A stretch of DNA of 64,000 bases from Metarhizium brunneum (GCF_013426205.1 NC_089422.1:5828001-5892000), one strand, 5' to 3'; positions 1 through 12,400 are shown, numbered from the stretch's first letter. Translations and numbers: made by a program. The notes: a model not told the origin generated them from the letters alone.

Positions 1-30
1 CCCAAGTGTCGCGGCGCGCGCGATTCCACC

Positions 31-900
31 ATGTCGTCCACGCTCACAACAAGAGTATCAACGACGGCATACCCTCCGTCCGTCGTCACATCCTTTCCTA
101 GGAACCCCCTCACCACGACCTTTTCCCGGCCCTCAGACTGTGATGGCATCTACCTGTCGGGTTTTCTGGCCATGGTAGATCTAAGCTCTACCTGCCTGCC
201 CAGTAACTTCAAATCAGACGCCTACTTCTCGCCCGGCCTCGTCTGTCCGTCGGGCTATGTATCCGCGTGCCATGATACAACCGGCGTGGCATCGATCACA
301 ACGGTAACGTGTTGTCCTGCTCTCAAGAACCCAGACGTCACCCTGGGCTGCCTTACCACGAGCACACTGTCGGGGAGTTGGTCAACGCTTTACTGCACAT
401 GGATTGCACCTCCGAGTTCAGACTCCATCCTACCCGTGACAACGAGTGAAAACGGCATCACGACCACGCAAACCTTTGGCTTTCACAGCCCCGAGGGTCT
501 GAATGCTTTTGGCATCCGAATGGTCTACCAGTCCTCCGATCTTTCGACGAAACCGACAGAATCGACAACACACAGGTCTGCTTCCCGCCCATCAGGGGGT
601 GCGGCCACTTCGAATGCATCACAGGACACCGATGAGCCGGGCGGACTCTCTACAGGTGCCAAGGTTGCCATTGGAGTTGTTATCCCTGTTGTCGCGATTG
701 CGGCCTTGTTAGGAGCCTTCTTTTGGTGGCGGAAGCGCAAACACCGTTATCAGGTTCCGCCGCAGGCCGCGGACAAGTCGCCAACACCACGGCACGCCGA
801 ACTGCATGGAACGCCTTTCCATGAACTTATGGCGCAGCCGAATAATCCTGTGGAACTAGCAGGCTCAAACCCAGGAAATGAATCTGGTCCTGGAAAATAG
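31..900 (+). CDS. Single-pass membrane protein, fungal Thr/Ser-rich ectodomain type
   Basis: The 289-residue product has a Thr/Ser-rich N-terminal half with several cysteines (CDG, TCLP, VCPSGY, TCCP), a Ser/Thr/Gly linker, then one strongly hydrophobic segment at about residues 209-232 (GAKVAIGVVIPVVAIAALLG) followed at once by basic WWRKRKHR, and a Pro-rich tail of about 55 residues. This is the usual layout of fungal plasma-membrane proteins with an outside head and a short cytoplasmic tail, as in wall-stress-sensor-like families. No classical signal peptide is seen at this ATG. The frame is open back to base 1 of the window, so the true start could lie upstream and the gene may be cut by the window edge. 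The ligand or function is unknown. The membrane topology is inferred from the positive-inside rule. Confidence 0.7.
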   Translation: MSSTLTTRVSTTAYPPSVVTSFPRNPLTTTFSRPSDCDGIYLSGFLAMVDLSSTCLPSNFKSDAYFSPGLVCPSGYVSACHDTTGVASITTVTCCPALKNPDVTLGCLTTSTLSGSWSTLYCTWIAPPSSDSILPVTTSENGITTTQTFGFHSPEGLNAFGIRMVYQSSDLSTKPTESTTHRSASRPSGGAATSNASQDTDEPGGLSTGAKVAIGVVIPVVAIAALLGAFFWWRKRKHRYQVPPQAADKSPTPRHAELHGTPFHELMAQPNNPVELAGSNPGNESGPGK

Positions 901-3900
901 GGAACGTCAACCAGATCCGCTCGGCGTGAGCATGATCCCTGGGTGGTGCGCCAATGCCGTGTTTGTTAGAGCTTTTTCTTTGGCACATACATTCATCAGC
1001 ATGATCCATTATAAGCGATTCATCGTACCCTTTATCACCACCAAATATAGCGGTAATTTCTGTTTATGACTGTGGACCACCTAGTCGTTACGACACGACG
1101 CATGGCAGGGACTACACACCTTTATTCCCCTATTGTGGCGTGCTGGCGACATGCTAGCGGCATTTACTCTGCCATTCGATATTAAAGTTGGAGGCGACAG
1201 AGAACAGAATCTGGGGAACTCGATCCATACTTGGTTGCAGGTCCCTAGCAAAGCCTGTAGTCCGAAGACACGCCCGGGACATGCCCTCTAGATGTCCACG
1301 TGATATAATATCACGAAGAGCGGGTTTTGCTTCGTGAGAATGTATATATGCTCAGTCGCGTACAACCGTCAAGAGCTACTACACACCCTAGAGCCGAATA
1401 AGTTGTCAAATTCCAGTGTTGGATCTCGTCCCGGAAACACACCTGGTGCTTCAGGTCATGATTGGTCCCATACCGTAAGTTTTACCTGTTGGCGCCTGAC
1501 GCTTCTCTGAGTTAAAATTCCCAGTCACAAAATAACCATGAGACTGACCTAATTGCTCTACATGACTAACTCGAGCGTAACTGGAAGTGTAACCTGAAAA
1601 TCATCCGTCGCCGAATTTCCACGACTTTTGGGCTGCTGCTGGGCTGCGATGCTGCAAACCTGACGGGTCTGCCAAGTCCCAAACCTAGCGGCCTGACGTG
1701 TGAGATACGTATCTCTGCCACGTAGAACTATCGTGGCGAGACATTCTTGTGAAGCTGGTGTCGGGCCGAGTAAACGGCCTTTTAGACTGGGAAATGGACG
1801 GTTTTTAGCCGGAAAGGTGACCGTACAGTAGAGCGTGATGAATGTTCAAGGAATCAGCCGTGGCGGAATTAGCCGTTGAGGTAACTGACCAAAACATATG
1901 CGACAGAGACAGACTTGTTAGATTAAAATCAAGGGACTTTTTGCCCTGGTTCTAAGCGATTGGGATATTGTGGCATTCAAGAACGTCAATCACACATCTG
2001 AGGTGGGATTGTACTTGGTAAGTTAGTATGAGCTAGAGGGTTCATTTATCGGTTTGCCGGGAATTTGGTACCTAAAATAGATAGCAATTGTAGATCAGTG
2101 ATTATTTGTGAGTACCATGCGCTGATCATGGGAAGAGCATCAAGTCGCGTAAGGCATTAGTTTTCAAGAATTGCAGTTGTTGGATATCTACACACACCGA
2201 AATATATGCGGTTCGTAGTTAGTAACGACATCTCTTCGAGATAGCTTCAAGGTGAGCAAAATATCCTTGCGACTCTGCGTCTGTTAGGCTTTTGACGGAC
2301 GAGCCTGCACGAAGATCAAAAAGATATCCATGGCACACGGTATGGCCACTACCATCCGCTACACGGACTTATCGGTCTTGTGTTTATCAATATGAGTCCG
2401 TAGCCTGCAACGAGCCCAGTCACCAGTGTCAGGAGGAAATGGCTTCAGGCACTAGCAGCAACCCTGGGCGACACCACAAGGCGCCAGTAACACCCCCCTG
2501 GATCTGCACAAATATTATGTCATAATGTCGTGGTTCCTTGCGACAGTGTTGGCCGAATTGCACGACATTGAGTCTTGATTGTGAAGGCGTTGGCTGCTGC
2601 ACAGTGGGCAACGATGATCGACAAGGGCTAGTGACGCTCGATTTTGGCTGTGAGGATGCCTTTTGAAGATGTGCCGACAAGGTTTTATTCGGGTAGCTCC
2701 GTAGTGAGACCATGACACTCGCGTTGAGTGTACTTCTCAAATGTTCTCATCCGAGATACTACTGGCATCGGCATAATTTTGGCAGATCGCAACTCTTTTC
2801 GGTACGACTGTGCCGGCGCGACAGGAATCCTGGCCAGAATGCAATATCATCAAACGACGGATTTCTGGGCGTCGTGGGCTTGCATGAGCTATTAATATCT
2901 CAAACGGAAGGCATAAAATACACCGTCGCCGCTCTCACACAGTTATCCTATTTCGTGAGACCGTGCTGTACTCCGTACTTTGCATGATTTCCAGGAACGC
3001 ATTACTCAATGCCAATTCCTAAAGGCCCCCGAGTGGCGAGCTCGGAGCTCGTGGATTGCTACCAACTGTTGTGCCCAACTCAACATCCTACTCGGGGGCA
3101 TGCTGTTGGACGGAATACGTCGCTGGGCAAGTTCAATCTTCAGGGGACCCTTTTCAGGGGCTCTTGAGCAAACCGCGCCACGGCCCACGAAGGAACGAAT
3201 ACAGTCACGTAGTTTGGCTGATCCGGCCACCAGTGGGAACCCCAGATGTGATCCTTGCAAGGGGCGCGCAGTGTTGGCGACGGTCGAATGGTGGATCGTG
3301 GCCAGAACGGTCATGGCCCGTGTTTGTAGCTCAGCCATTGATTGTCCCTAGAACTTGCACGGTGCAGCCATGTTGAAGGCAAAACTTGACAATAAAAAAG
3401 GCCTCAATGTCGCCCCAGATGGCACTTCGAAGATCGTGTCATACCCAAGACAAAAACTGGTTGACTTTACACCACGGGCCTAGCCGTGAGCTAGCAGCGC
3501 ATTTCCCAGTTTGGTCAGGGGCTAAAATGCTTATTTTTTCTTGGCTCCGTTATACATTGGACGGCTGGCCTAAAATACTCCGTGCTCCATAAACTATGGT
3601 ACTCCTGCTCCCTCGTAGTCGTGGCTTGTTTCGGAATTTGACACAACCACTGACTCTTCCGTTTGTTAGATGATGTGTGGTGGCGGTGAAAAGTGTATTA
3701 GTACTACTTATTGTCTTGGGCATCGTATCGACTGTTAGGAACCGGCAACGAGTGCAGAGCGTCAGCAATCGATTCTTTGCCAATCGAGGCAACGCCAACC
3801 ATATGTATGTTGTTGCCAGATGGATGTTAGTATTGCCATCGCCAGCGGTACTAGGAGGCGCAGCACAATGCTTACCTGCGAATGCGGCCACTTGTCCGAG

Positions 3901-4543
3901 ATGTTGCCCTTTTTTTTGCCATGTGGCGCTTACCGTTGGGCCGAAAGCCCCTGGCTCCTGGTGGCGGTCAGCGCTTGGAGGGTTGGAGGGTTGGTGTCTG
4001 CGGGTCAGGAAAGGGCGTGATTCGTTGATTTGCCTGATGTTTGGTGGTCTGGTGGTGAATTTGCAATTGACCTTTTGGTATGCGGAGGCTGTCGGCTGTG
4101 ACATGGAAACAGAAAATTGCAAAGGGGGCAGGGATTTCAGCTTCAGGACCAGTTGAGGAGGCGAAGGTGGAAGGCGAGAGGATGGCCGCATGTACGTGCC
4201 TGCCTGCACATGTGAGTGGCGTGAGTGGATGAGTAGGGAAAGCACTGCCGGCACTCCTGCCTCAACCCTTGACGATTCTTAAACAGGCATGGCCTTTGTG
4301 TCCTTGACCTTCAATTTCAGGTTCCTTTCATGTTTGTTCTTTTTGCTCCCCTCGTTTCTTTGACGACCTAGATATTTAGCTATCTGTTCTTTCTCTCGTT
4401 ATGATCTTCTCCTAAGCCCTAGATTCCGGCGCCACAGTCCTTTCCCGAATCCTTTCTATTCATCCACCATCGCTATACCACTTGTCATATTTTTCTCTAT
4501 ATTTATCTGCGAGCTTGTCCTGCCGGCGTGCATCTGAGACAAC
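901..4543. other. Intergenic, 3.6 kb, no supported gene
   Basis: Short overlapping frames occur on both strands (for example 3550-4254 minus and 3677-4156 plus), but none has a recognisable domain, splice structure or hydrophobic pattern. One TACTCCGTA motif lies at 2969-2977. The last 250 bases before the bestrophin start (about 4290-4540) are pyrimidine-rich, as expected for a fungal promoter and 5' leader. Confidence 0.5.
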
Positions 4544-5977
4544 ATGGCCGACGGCGGTGCGGCAGAGGTGACGACCATGTTTGAGCCGTCCAAGACAAAT
4601 GTCCATACAATGGATCATGAAAAGAAGCACGCAACTGAAGCACAACCGGAAAACATTCAGTCTCCAATGTCGCCCACCGCCCCCCATGTACCATTCCCGT
4701 TCCCTCGCCGGACATCGCTCGAGATCGACGACTACTTCACCGGCCCACGAGATATCTCGAAACACTCGAAATGGCCGATATTTCTCCAAATGCACGGCAG
4801 CATTCTGCCCAAGATGATTCTTCCCCTGATATTTATTGCCGGATGGTCAACTGCTGTTACCGTCATCAGCATGAAGATCCATGATCTTGGTGTGCAATCA
4901 GTTCTCTTGACAATCACTGGTTTCGTAGTGGGTCTTGGCCTATCCTTCAGAAACTCAACCGCCTACGAACGCTATGCCGAAGGCCGAAAATTTTGGGCCG
5001 CACTGGTTTTGGCTTCCCAGGTCCTAGGACGTGTCTTTTGGATCCATGGGTTGGACCATCCCGAAGCCGACCCTCGAGAGTCGGTTCTGAAAAAGCTAAG
5101 CTCTATGAACCTGCTTGTTGCCTTCGCTGTTGCCCTCAAGCACTCGCTACGCTTCGAACCGTACACTGCATACCCTGATTTGCAAAATCTTGTCGGGCAT
5201 TTGGATACATTTGCCAAAGAAGCAACAAACGAGGACGCATCGTCTTTTACTGCTCCCAAAAAGAATTTTTTCAAAGGACTGGGAGAATATCTTGGTGTCT
5301 CGTTTGCAGCCAGCAACCCACGGAAGACGCTGAAAAAGGCGACACGCCCCCTTGGCAACCTCCCACTCGAAATTCTCAATCACATTGCTGTCACCATTGA
5401 CCACATGGTCAGGAATGAGCAGCTGAAGGTGCCTATGCAGCAGACCTTGGCCTATAACAACTTGAGTGTTCTCAACGACGTTATGACTGGATGCGAACGA
5501 GTGCTCAACACTCCCCTGCCAATTGCATACACTATTGCTATTAGTCAAATCACTTGGCTTTACGTGGTGCTCCTCCCTTTCCAACTCGTCAAGTATGTGG
5601 GCTGGATCACGATTCCCGCCACCTTGGCCGCGGCTTACATTATTCTCGGACTTCTATTCATCGGCCGAGAAATTGAGAATCCCTTTGGTCAAGACGTCAA
5701 TGATCTGCCGTTGGACGGTTTCTGTGACCAGATCGCGGCCGAGTTGGATATAATCGCCTCCTACGATATGCAGAACCCGTATGGTTTTTTCATGAAATCA
5801 GAAAATATGCCCCTTTATCCCGTCAGCACCGCCTCCGCTGGCACCTGGATACACCGAAGTGAAGAAAAGCTCAGAGAAGCTATTAAGACAAAACCCGTGA
5901 CCACGTTCGAATGGCGAAGGTCACGATCAGGTCACCACCAGGGCTCTAGTACCCAGGCAGGCGACCACAATGTTTAG
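4544..5977 (+). CDS. Bestrophin / UPF0187-family anion channel
   Basis: This is a single-exon gene of 477 residues. After a polar N-terminus of about 75 residues come two hydrophobic segments (LPKMILPLIFIAGWSTAV and SVLLTITGFVVGLGLSF). They are followed directly by the family signature FRNSTAYERYAEGRKFW, a long soluble helical region, and two more hydrophobic segments near residues 325-375. The second ends in IGREIENPFGQDVNDLPLD, a conserved bestrophin-family feature. Members of this Pfam family (bestrophin, RFP-TM chloride channel) form oligomeric anion channels; in fungi the physiological role is largely unknown. The ATG at 4544 gives a normal length and has no in-frame competitor upstream. 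Family assignment is confident. Ion selectivity and membrane location are inference. Confidence 0.9.
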   Translation: MADGGAAEVTTMFEPSKTNVHTMDHEKKHATEAQPENIQSPMSPTAPHVPFPFPRRTSLEIDDYFTGPRDISKHSKWPIFLQMHGSILPKMILPLIFIAGWSTAVTVISMKIHDLGVQSVLLTITGFVVGLGLSFRNSTAYERYAEGRKFWAALVLASQVLGRVFWIHGLDHPEADPRESVLKKLSSMNLLVAFAVALKHSLRFEPYTAYPDLQNLVGHLDTFAKEATNEDASSFTAPKKNFFKGLGEYLGVSFAASNPRKTLKKATRPLGNLPLEILNHIAVTIDHMVRNEQLKVPMQQTLAYNNLSVLNDVMTGCERVLNTPLPIAYTIAISQITWLYVVLLPFQLVKYVGWITIPATLAAAYIILGLLFIGREIENPFGQDVNDLPLDGFCDQIAAELDIIASYDMQNPYGFFMKSENMPLYPVSTASAGTWIHRSEEKLREAIKTKPVTTFEWRRSRSGHHQGSSTQAGDHNV

Positions 5978-6305
5978 ATCCATTCACAATCGTCCAATAC
6001 TGCCATGAAATCGAAGCCCAAATCAGTGGGGCTATAGAATACAGATTGTTTAATCGTTTTCGTTTCACATTGCAACTCAATAGTTAGAGGCCAGCAAAAA
6101 GAAGGACAAGTCTCCAGGATCCTATATATACCAGGTTGTTTTCGGAGTAATATAAGGTAGATAAAAATATACAGTTTTGGAATACAAAGAACTTTTTTTA
6201 CGCCAAAATACATGCTGATGCCACGTTAGGCCAATGACCACTCTTCCCCGCCGGCGCAAGACTGATGACGTTCAATTTTTATATAAACAATCAGAACCTT
6301 CTTTC
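5978..6305. other. Convergent intergenic spacer, 328 bp
   Basis: This AT-rich spacer lies between two convergent genes and holds both 3' ends. TATATA and ATATAAAC stretches occur at 6120-6290. No gene is seen. Confidence 0.6.
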
Positions 6306-7805
6306 TCAGCGCCCATCATTGTGTAACCACTTGAGACATACTGTCAATGCCATCGATATAGGGATAAGAATGACCCAAGCAAGGTGGCCCCATAATATCT
6401 GATGACGAACACCGACAGCATAGACGGCAGAAGCGACACCGGGCACGACTGAACGAATGGCGCTGGTGCACGTCAAGGCGATAGCATTGAGAGTTCCGAG
6501 CTGTTGAGGCGCTGGAGAAACGTCGTTCAATGCCAGTTGCACTCCGGTGAAGGCCATGGACACGCCGGGACCGACAAATGCAACCATGGAACCTAGTATC
6601 CAGAACCAAGCCATGGCAACTTGACCGCCGTCCCGAAGCAAGGTGTTCATGACAATGTAGCCTGCGAAAAAAAACGGATACGCAGTAGCACACATTTGCA
6701 ACACCCCCTTAGTACCTAGGCGGTGCTGCAGGAATGGAAAAGCGAATAATAGCCATACGGCCTGACTACCGCCCTGCGCAGCCAAGTATATTGAAATTTG
6801 CATAGCTGAGCATCCCAGACCGCCGATTTCGACAGGGGTAAACAATGCGACTGGGAGAAGTGCTGTAAAGGCAAACGCAAGAAACATGACGTGGCCATAA
6901 ATCCATAACACGACACCGACCCCTGGAGCTTTGATAAGCTGCCATATCGTCATTTTCGAAGCATCGGGGTCTTCCGAGTTGCTGTTGAAGCTCTCACCAA
7001 GGGTCTCGTTTGTGTTCAAGGTTTCTTCGAGAAAGAACATTGACGTCAGCGCAGCGGTAGCGCTAATAGCGCCAACAACGAGACCCGGAAGGGCATATGG
7101 GTAGTTTTCAAAGAAGCCAATGCCGCCGAACAAACCTGGGTATTGGTTCGCAGGATCTGCCAGAGCACCGCCAATAATTGGGCCAAGAAAGATGCCCACA
7201 TTGCCTGCAAAGGCGAACCAGCTAAACGCAACAGCCTGGGTCTCGGGCGTACTGTGGTCGCCAATCATTGTTCGAATAATCAAGCTCGACCCCGAAACCA
7301 CGCCGGCAACGCTCCTGAACAAAACCATCTCCCCAATACTTGTGGCAAGTCCAAATAATGCCGGCCCAATCGTCAGGCCACAAAGGCTGTAGATCAAGAT
7401 GGGTTTGCGGCCTACCTTGTCTGCAAGTCGTCCCCAGAATATGAGAACGACGGTCTGCGTTCCAGAAAAGACGGACTCGATGAGACCGCTGTAAAAGCCC
7501 ACATCCGAGTCGGGTAGGTTTCCATTGCGCTTCACCATTTGCGCAATATAGGGGAAGATGGAGAAGAATGCAATAGGCTCCATCATCCGAGCGTAACACA
7601 GTAAGGCAATTTGAACTTTGGGCAGCGGCTTTGCCACGTTGGCTGAATCGGAGACAGGCTTTGTCGAGCCATTTTCTGAATGATTCAAAGATTCGGTTGA
7701 TGCTCTGGCGGTTGAACAGCGATCATTCTGGAGAAGAGGCGTTTCCTCGGAGGCACCGTGGGTGACGATGCCTCGTCGTTGCTGCGGACCTGTTTCTTCC
7801 GACAT
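6306..7805 (-). CDS. MFS transporter, ZIFL/YCR023C-like
   Basis: This is a single-exon gene of 499 residues with twelve predicted membrane segments. The polar N-terminus carries an acidic-dileucine-like EETPLLQ, often a vacuolar sorting signal. Transport motifs are visible: after TM2 the loop reads WGRLADKVGRKP (MFS motif A), and TM5 carries GPIIGGALAD (motif C-like). The first membrane segment reads ALLCYARMMEPIAFFSIFPY, typical of the fungal group related to plant zinc-induced-facilitator-like transporters and yeast YCR023C. The substrate cannot be read from sequence. I chose the ATG at 7803-7805 (MSEETGPQQRR). The frame stays open to 7937, but only through a TTG, so the extra 44 codons are probably leader. 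The leader contains a short tandem CCCGAGTCA at about 7864-7885. Confidence 0.88.
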   Translation of the reverse strand: MSEETGPQQRRGIVTHGASEETPLLQNDRCSTARASTESLNHSENGSTKPVSDSANVAKPLPKVQIALLCYARMMEPIAFFSIFPYIAQMVKRNGNLPDSDVGFYSGLIESVFSGTQTVVLIFWGRLADKVGRKPILIYSLCGLTIGPALFGLATSIGEMVLFRSVAGVVSGSSLIIRTMIGDHSTPETQAVAFSWFAFAGNVGIFLGPIIGGALADPANQYPGLFGGIGFFENYPYALPGLVVGAISATAALTSMFFLEETLNTNETLGESFNSNSEDPDASKMTIWQLIKAPGVGVVLWIYGHVMFLAFAFTALLPVALFTPVEIGGLGCSAMQISIYLAAQGGSQAVWLLFAFPFLQHRLGTKGVLQMCATAYPFFFAGYIVMNTLLRDGGQVAMAWFWILGSMVAFVGPGVSMAFTGVQLALNDVSPAPQQLGTLNAIALTCTSAIRSVVPGVASAVYAVGVRHQILWGHLAWVILIPISMALTVCLKWLHNDGR

Positions 7806-8635
7806 GTTGTCGTATAAAGGCCAAGCGAAGATTGGTAGGAGTCTGGAGAAGCACCAGGAACGACCCGAGTCACCCGAGTCACCCGACTGATGCAGCACCT
7901 CTCGAGACACCTCTTTCACGCCATTAAGAGAATGCAATCAAAGCTTGAATCGAAGGCTATACCGCGTCAACCTTCTAAAACCCTTAGCTTTGATCAAAAT
8001 TTCGCGTATCGACGGGCTGTATTGTCTTTAGTCATAGACCCCGCCAGCGCCGGATAGTGTACCCAGGCTTCGTGGACGCGGGCGGGAATAGTATGGCTGT
8101 AGTATTGTTTCTGGGGCCGCGGGATTGCTCGGGGACGATACAGATGGTCGGGGAAGATTGATTAGACGTGCATCGGGAGTGCATGGAACGAGAATTGCAA
8201 TGCCAGCCGCGGAATTGTGCAATTTGAGTCCCGAGCACGGAACGCGGTGCGGTGGTACAGAGTCTGGGTTACTGTTTTGGAAACACAACCATGCAGATGT
8301 GGGTTCCCGACTGATCCTTGTCCGTGATTGATTGATTGGTTTCTGCGGGACAAATGGAGGATCATCTATTACAAACGGCACGCTTGCTATGCTGAATCGA
8401 AATAAAAGCCAACCAGTGATAAAATCCACGCCGCAGTACGGAGTACGCTGACATCAACAGCAATAATACCGTCTCCCAAGTGTAACCGTCAACACGAGTC
8501 CCACTGTACGCCATACACCAACACCAGAGACTGTGCCACATGGCCTGTTCCGATACCGCCAGATTCGAGTCGAACTGCCTGTGCCCGGACGCTTCAGTTG
8601 GGCAATCGCCTGTTGGTTGTGCCACCACCTAGTTG
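7806..8635. other. Intergenic, 830 bp
   Basis: This is the promoter side of the MFS gene and the 3' side of the Ser-rich membrane protein, both on the minus strand. A TACGGAGTA motif sits at 8437-8445. Short frames here carry no recognisable features. Confidence 0.5.
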
Positions 8636-9479
8636 TCATTCGAATTGCCTCGATTGCGACGATGACCTCCTCCTTCCTCGGCATTTATACAATATCAGCG
8701 CGCCAAGGACAAGGGCCGCAACTCCAGCTAAGGACCTGCATTAGTGTTTTTTTCTCTTCTTTTCGATCAAGTTTCAGCAGTAACTAGGAGGGCTTACTCA
8801 GTGAGCCGAACACGATTCCTATGGCCCGACTACTATCTCGTACCTCCTCCGTCGCCACCGGTGGGGTGAGCGAGCCCTTATTCTCCTCCGATGGATTGTT
8901 GGAATTGTTGGGATTTGCTGTCGCGGGGAGCCCGGCCAGCGATGTACGGGAACCTGTGGGCTGCGTTGCAAAAGTCGTGGGAGGCAGGTAGGGTAGGGTT
9001 ATAGAGGGGGCTGCAGACAACCCAGTTGGCCATTCTACGCTCGGCGTGGGAGACGGGGAGGCAACCAGCAGCGGCGGCGGCGTTGAAGCTTGTGAACCCG
9101 TGGAAATGGACGATGCGGAGGACAAGGACGAAGCTGAGGACGAGGCCGAGGACGAAGCCGAGGATGAAGCCGGGGACACGGGCGAAACTGAAGGCGGACG
9201 CGGTGATACAGCGCTTGATGGCTCTAGTTGCGCAAGATTGCTTGTCAGTGGCGTTGGAGCAGAGACACCAGAAATCCTTGTGTTTGATGTCGAAGTTTGT
9301 GCTTGAGGAGGGGTTGGCAAGGTGGTTGGCTCGTCTGAAGGTATCGCGTGGGTCAGCGTGATGATGAAGCCCGGCTTCACGCTGTTTGCTTGCGTCTCGA
9401 CGTTGTTTGCGCCTGTTTCGAGTCCGTCGATGACCGCGTCCAACCACTCAAGTATTTGTTTATGTTTCGGATTCGACAT
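8636..9479 (-). CDS. Ser/Ala/Pro-rich single-pass membrane protein
   Basis: This is a two-exon model: exon 1 9479-8798, intron 8797-8728 (70 nt, GTAAGC...TTAG), exon 2 8727-8636, giving 257 residues. Without splicing the frame stops at once in the intron. With splicing the sequence continues as GIVFGSLTGVAALVLGALI, then YKCRGRRR, a textbook membrane segment followed by basic residues, so the intron lies inside the membrane segment and the splice is well supported. The N-terminal 40 residues are polar and helical. The middle is Ser/Pro/Thr-rich with a repeat of SSSA units (about 9115-9175). There is no clear signal peptide, so topology is uncertain. I do not recognise a family; low-complexity membrane-anchored proteins of this kind are common in filamentous ascomycetes. 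Confidence 0.65.
9112..9177 (-). repeat. In-frame SSSA-coding degenerate tandem repeat
   Basis: About five 12-nt units (forms of GAGGACGAAGCC on the plus strand) encode repeated Ser-Ser-Ala-Ser on the minus strand. Units differ mainly at synonymous positions. The same bases read on the plus strand would give an EDEA repeat; that frame has no other support. Confidence 0.7.
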
Positions 9480-12400
9480 GTTGGTGCTATCGCGACAATA
9501 CGCGGTATGGCGAAGGGGGGAAAGTCGACATGAAGCCGGCGACCAGTCTGGCTGGTCACGGAGCACAATGCGAGTACAGACTAGCTGATGCAGGAGGAGA
9601 TGAAGAAACGGGAGGGCCTTTTTACTTAATTATCTGAGCTACGATGAATAATAGGCAAAGACAGTACGGGGACACGCAACCCATCATTCGAAACAGCGTC
9701 GCACGGCCTCACGCTCATGGGGAAGAACCTTGAAGACTCTGCGCTCAGTATGTGATTGGACGAGTGAAGAAGCTTAGCATTAAAGTGTAGACAGATACTC
9801 ATGAAACGTGTTTGGAGAGCAGGATGGATGCCCGATCGAGGTGGGGAGTTTCAGACGGAGTTGGTGCGCAGCCGTCTTGGCTAAACGGCATGTGTTGGAG
9901 ATGAGTCCTGGAAAGCCGGGGAAGCTGGACCACAAGACGGCAAAGTTGGCCCAGTGTTTGGGAGGTGTTTCTAGTCGCCGTCTGATGTTTCGGGAGCCTC
10001 TAGAACGATTCTAGCCGGGGTTTGTAAATGGCCATCGACGCTGGATCCGACCGGGAAGGCGAGGAGACCGTGGATAGAAATATGGAATTTCGGTTGCCGG
10101 TCCTGGAATCTCGTCCTGTTTGCGGATTGAGTCTTTTTCTGGCCATGAAATTCCGTCACACCAAAAGAGTACCAAAAAATGGGCGTCGCCACGCCACGGG
10201 ATTTCATGTGTGAGGCACACCTAATTACTGTGCGACAAATCTGCAGTGCTGAGACGGGGTATGGATGACCAAGATCAGGTTCCTGATTATTGGGCGATCC
10301 TGATGATGCTCGACTTGCGACACGCCATCGAATCTTGGTGGAGGCCTCAAAGGATTTAGACGAAAATAGCATGTTGTCGAAGCAGCGGAAGAGAATTTGT
10401 GAGTCGAGAAAGGATGCACGTCTGTGCGTCCTGCAATTCGTGTCTGCGGGAGATCTGGACCACTGGGAACATCAGCATCTGTTTATATTACTAATTCATG
10501 GCGGCTTAAGGAACCTTGGGGACATGGAAAGCCTTGTCCAAAACTCTCTTGAGCAGGATTCAACGTTACTATTGCTCCCAGACTACTCGGCATTTGAGCC
10601 TCCGCTGCATGGCCTTTACGGGCCGGGTACTCGGTCGTCTTGGCAGACCTATTTTTACGTCGGTGGCGTCTGGTACTTTTGTAGGACCATGGACCCGAAA
10701 ACGATGTTGCGGGTATCATATACCTGGTCCTTCAGGACATGGTGCCAGGCAGTCAGAGAAAGAACGTATTTCGATGTCGTCCAATGAATTATCTGTTAGT
10801 GCTTATTATGCCAGGAAACCTGTGCGAATAGTTGCTTCTTCTCACATATCAGGAATCAGTGCCGAATGGTGATGTTCTCTTCCCACAATCAGGAATGGGC
10901 AATGGGCACGGAGAGTAATTCCTCTTCGGGAACGTGTATTGCTTAGCATGCCGTTCCTACAGCTCAGGGAAACAACGGCCCTATAGTTGAGCGGTGAGAT
11001 TTGAGGTGAAAATTTCGACAAGAACGGGTTGGCTTTGGCAACACCAAAACATGGTATCCTCGTCAGATTCCTTTCTCTGGCGGTCGTACTCATAGAACCT
11101 AGGGCTTGGGGTTGATTGATGGCAGCAGTCGGAAACCTGATCAAACAAGCCGAAAGCGTCCCACCTGCGTTCCCGGCGCTGTACAAGATGGCAACTTGTC
11201 AAGATGCATCCTCGCCGTGAATTGTCGCGTTTCTGTGAGCTGTTAATGCAGAAAACGGCGACTGCCTAGCTGTACGGAAGCACCTTGGCTAGAAAGTGCA
11301 ATATGGTAAATCCCAAAATCTCTTGCTTATAATCGCCATTTTCTTCCAAGTACATGATATTATTTTCATAGAGGGTTTGAAGCAAGATGGGCGAGATCTA
11401 CGCAAGCCGCCTCTTGGCCTTTGTGCGCTAGACGTTCTCATGCTCATTGACTGTGTCACCAACTGCCCGTTAATCTAGGAGTCGACATTCCATTTTGGGA
11501 GTACCAGCAGTCACTTCATGTTGCGATTCTAATGCGAAACTGGCATCGTCGAGGCCGACGCTGTGGTCGTAGCCCGGCTTTTCTTGGACCATGGCTCTAC
11601 GGCAGTCGAGCATAGAGAAGACTGCCATGTTGCAAGAAGCCGGCCATCATTCGCGTTCAAGGTCGGATCCATGGGGTGGATTGTTATTGCTCGCACCGTC
11701 CGCCTGGCCTGTTTCCGAAATGAGAGGGCTGAGGCGCCACGGGTTCAGTTCAAGGAAGCGTCCAAGGGCGTTGGTCGTAGGGTGACATGGCGACTCTCCT
11801 CCAAGGCGGCCAGCACCTGATGACGACGTCGGCCCTGGCGGACCTGATGCGTAGATGCGCCTCGGGCGGTTCACCGAGGAACAACTGCGTCGTCGACGCT
11901 GTCATGGGGCTGTACATGGCCATTGTTTACTTTTTCGCTCTGAAAATAGTACCCAGGTCGAAGCGTGGGCCAAGAAGTACGGGTGTCTACCGGCTCAATC
12001 GCCTCGGCGTGGCGGTTTGGTTACTAGTAGTAACTACTGCATCAGTCATCCGGGAGTGGTCCGGATGCCTGGTTGGCAGCGAGCTGCATGTGATTGATGC
12101 CTTTTGATTCTCATGATTGATGCCACTGCAAACTTTGAATGGGTTAGAGGCTGAGCAGGGTGGCCCGGCCCGCGCCATGATTGTGGGGACCCCGCACACA
12201 AGGTACATAGGTACATGGGCTAGGACGTCAACCTTCAGCGTTAATTAGAGCCGCGACATAGCAACCTGACTTGGGCAGAGTCACTGATGCTTGTTTCGTA
12301 TAATACGACAACAGCTGGCCGTAATTATGTGCTGGCAGTTGGCGCAACGCAGGCCTGGAGGGAGTCCTCAGAGGCATTATAACAGGCTAAAACAGACCAT

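Noticed and set aside
3550..4254. 234-codon minus frame with overlapping 159-codon plus frame
   Set aside because: No domain, no consistent start or splice context, and composition follows background.
9026..9361. Plus-strand frames with EDEA or KPR repeats opposite the Ser-rich protein
   Set aside because: They are antisense readings of the Ser/Ala repeat, lacking splice or promoter support.
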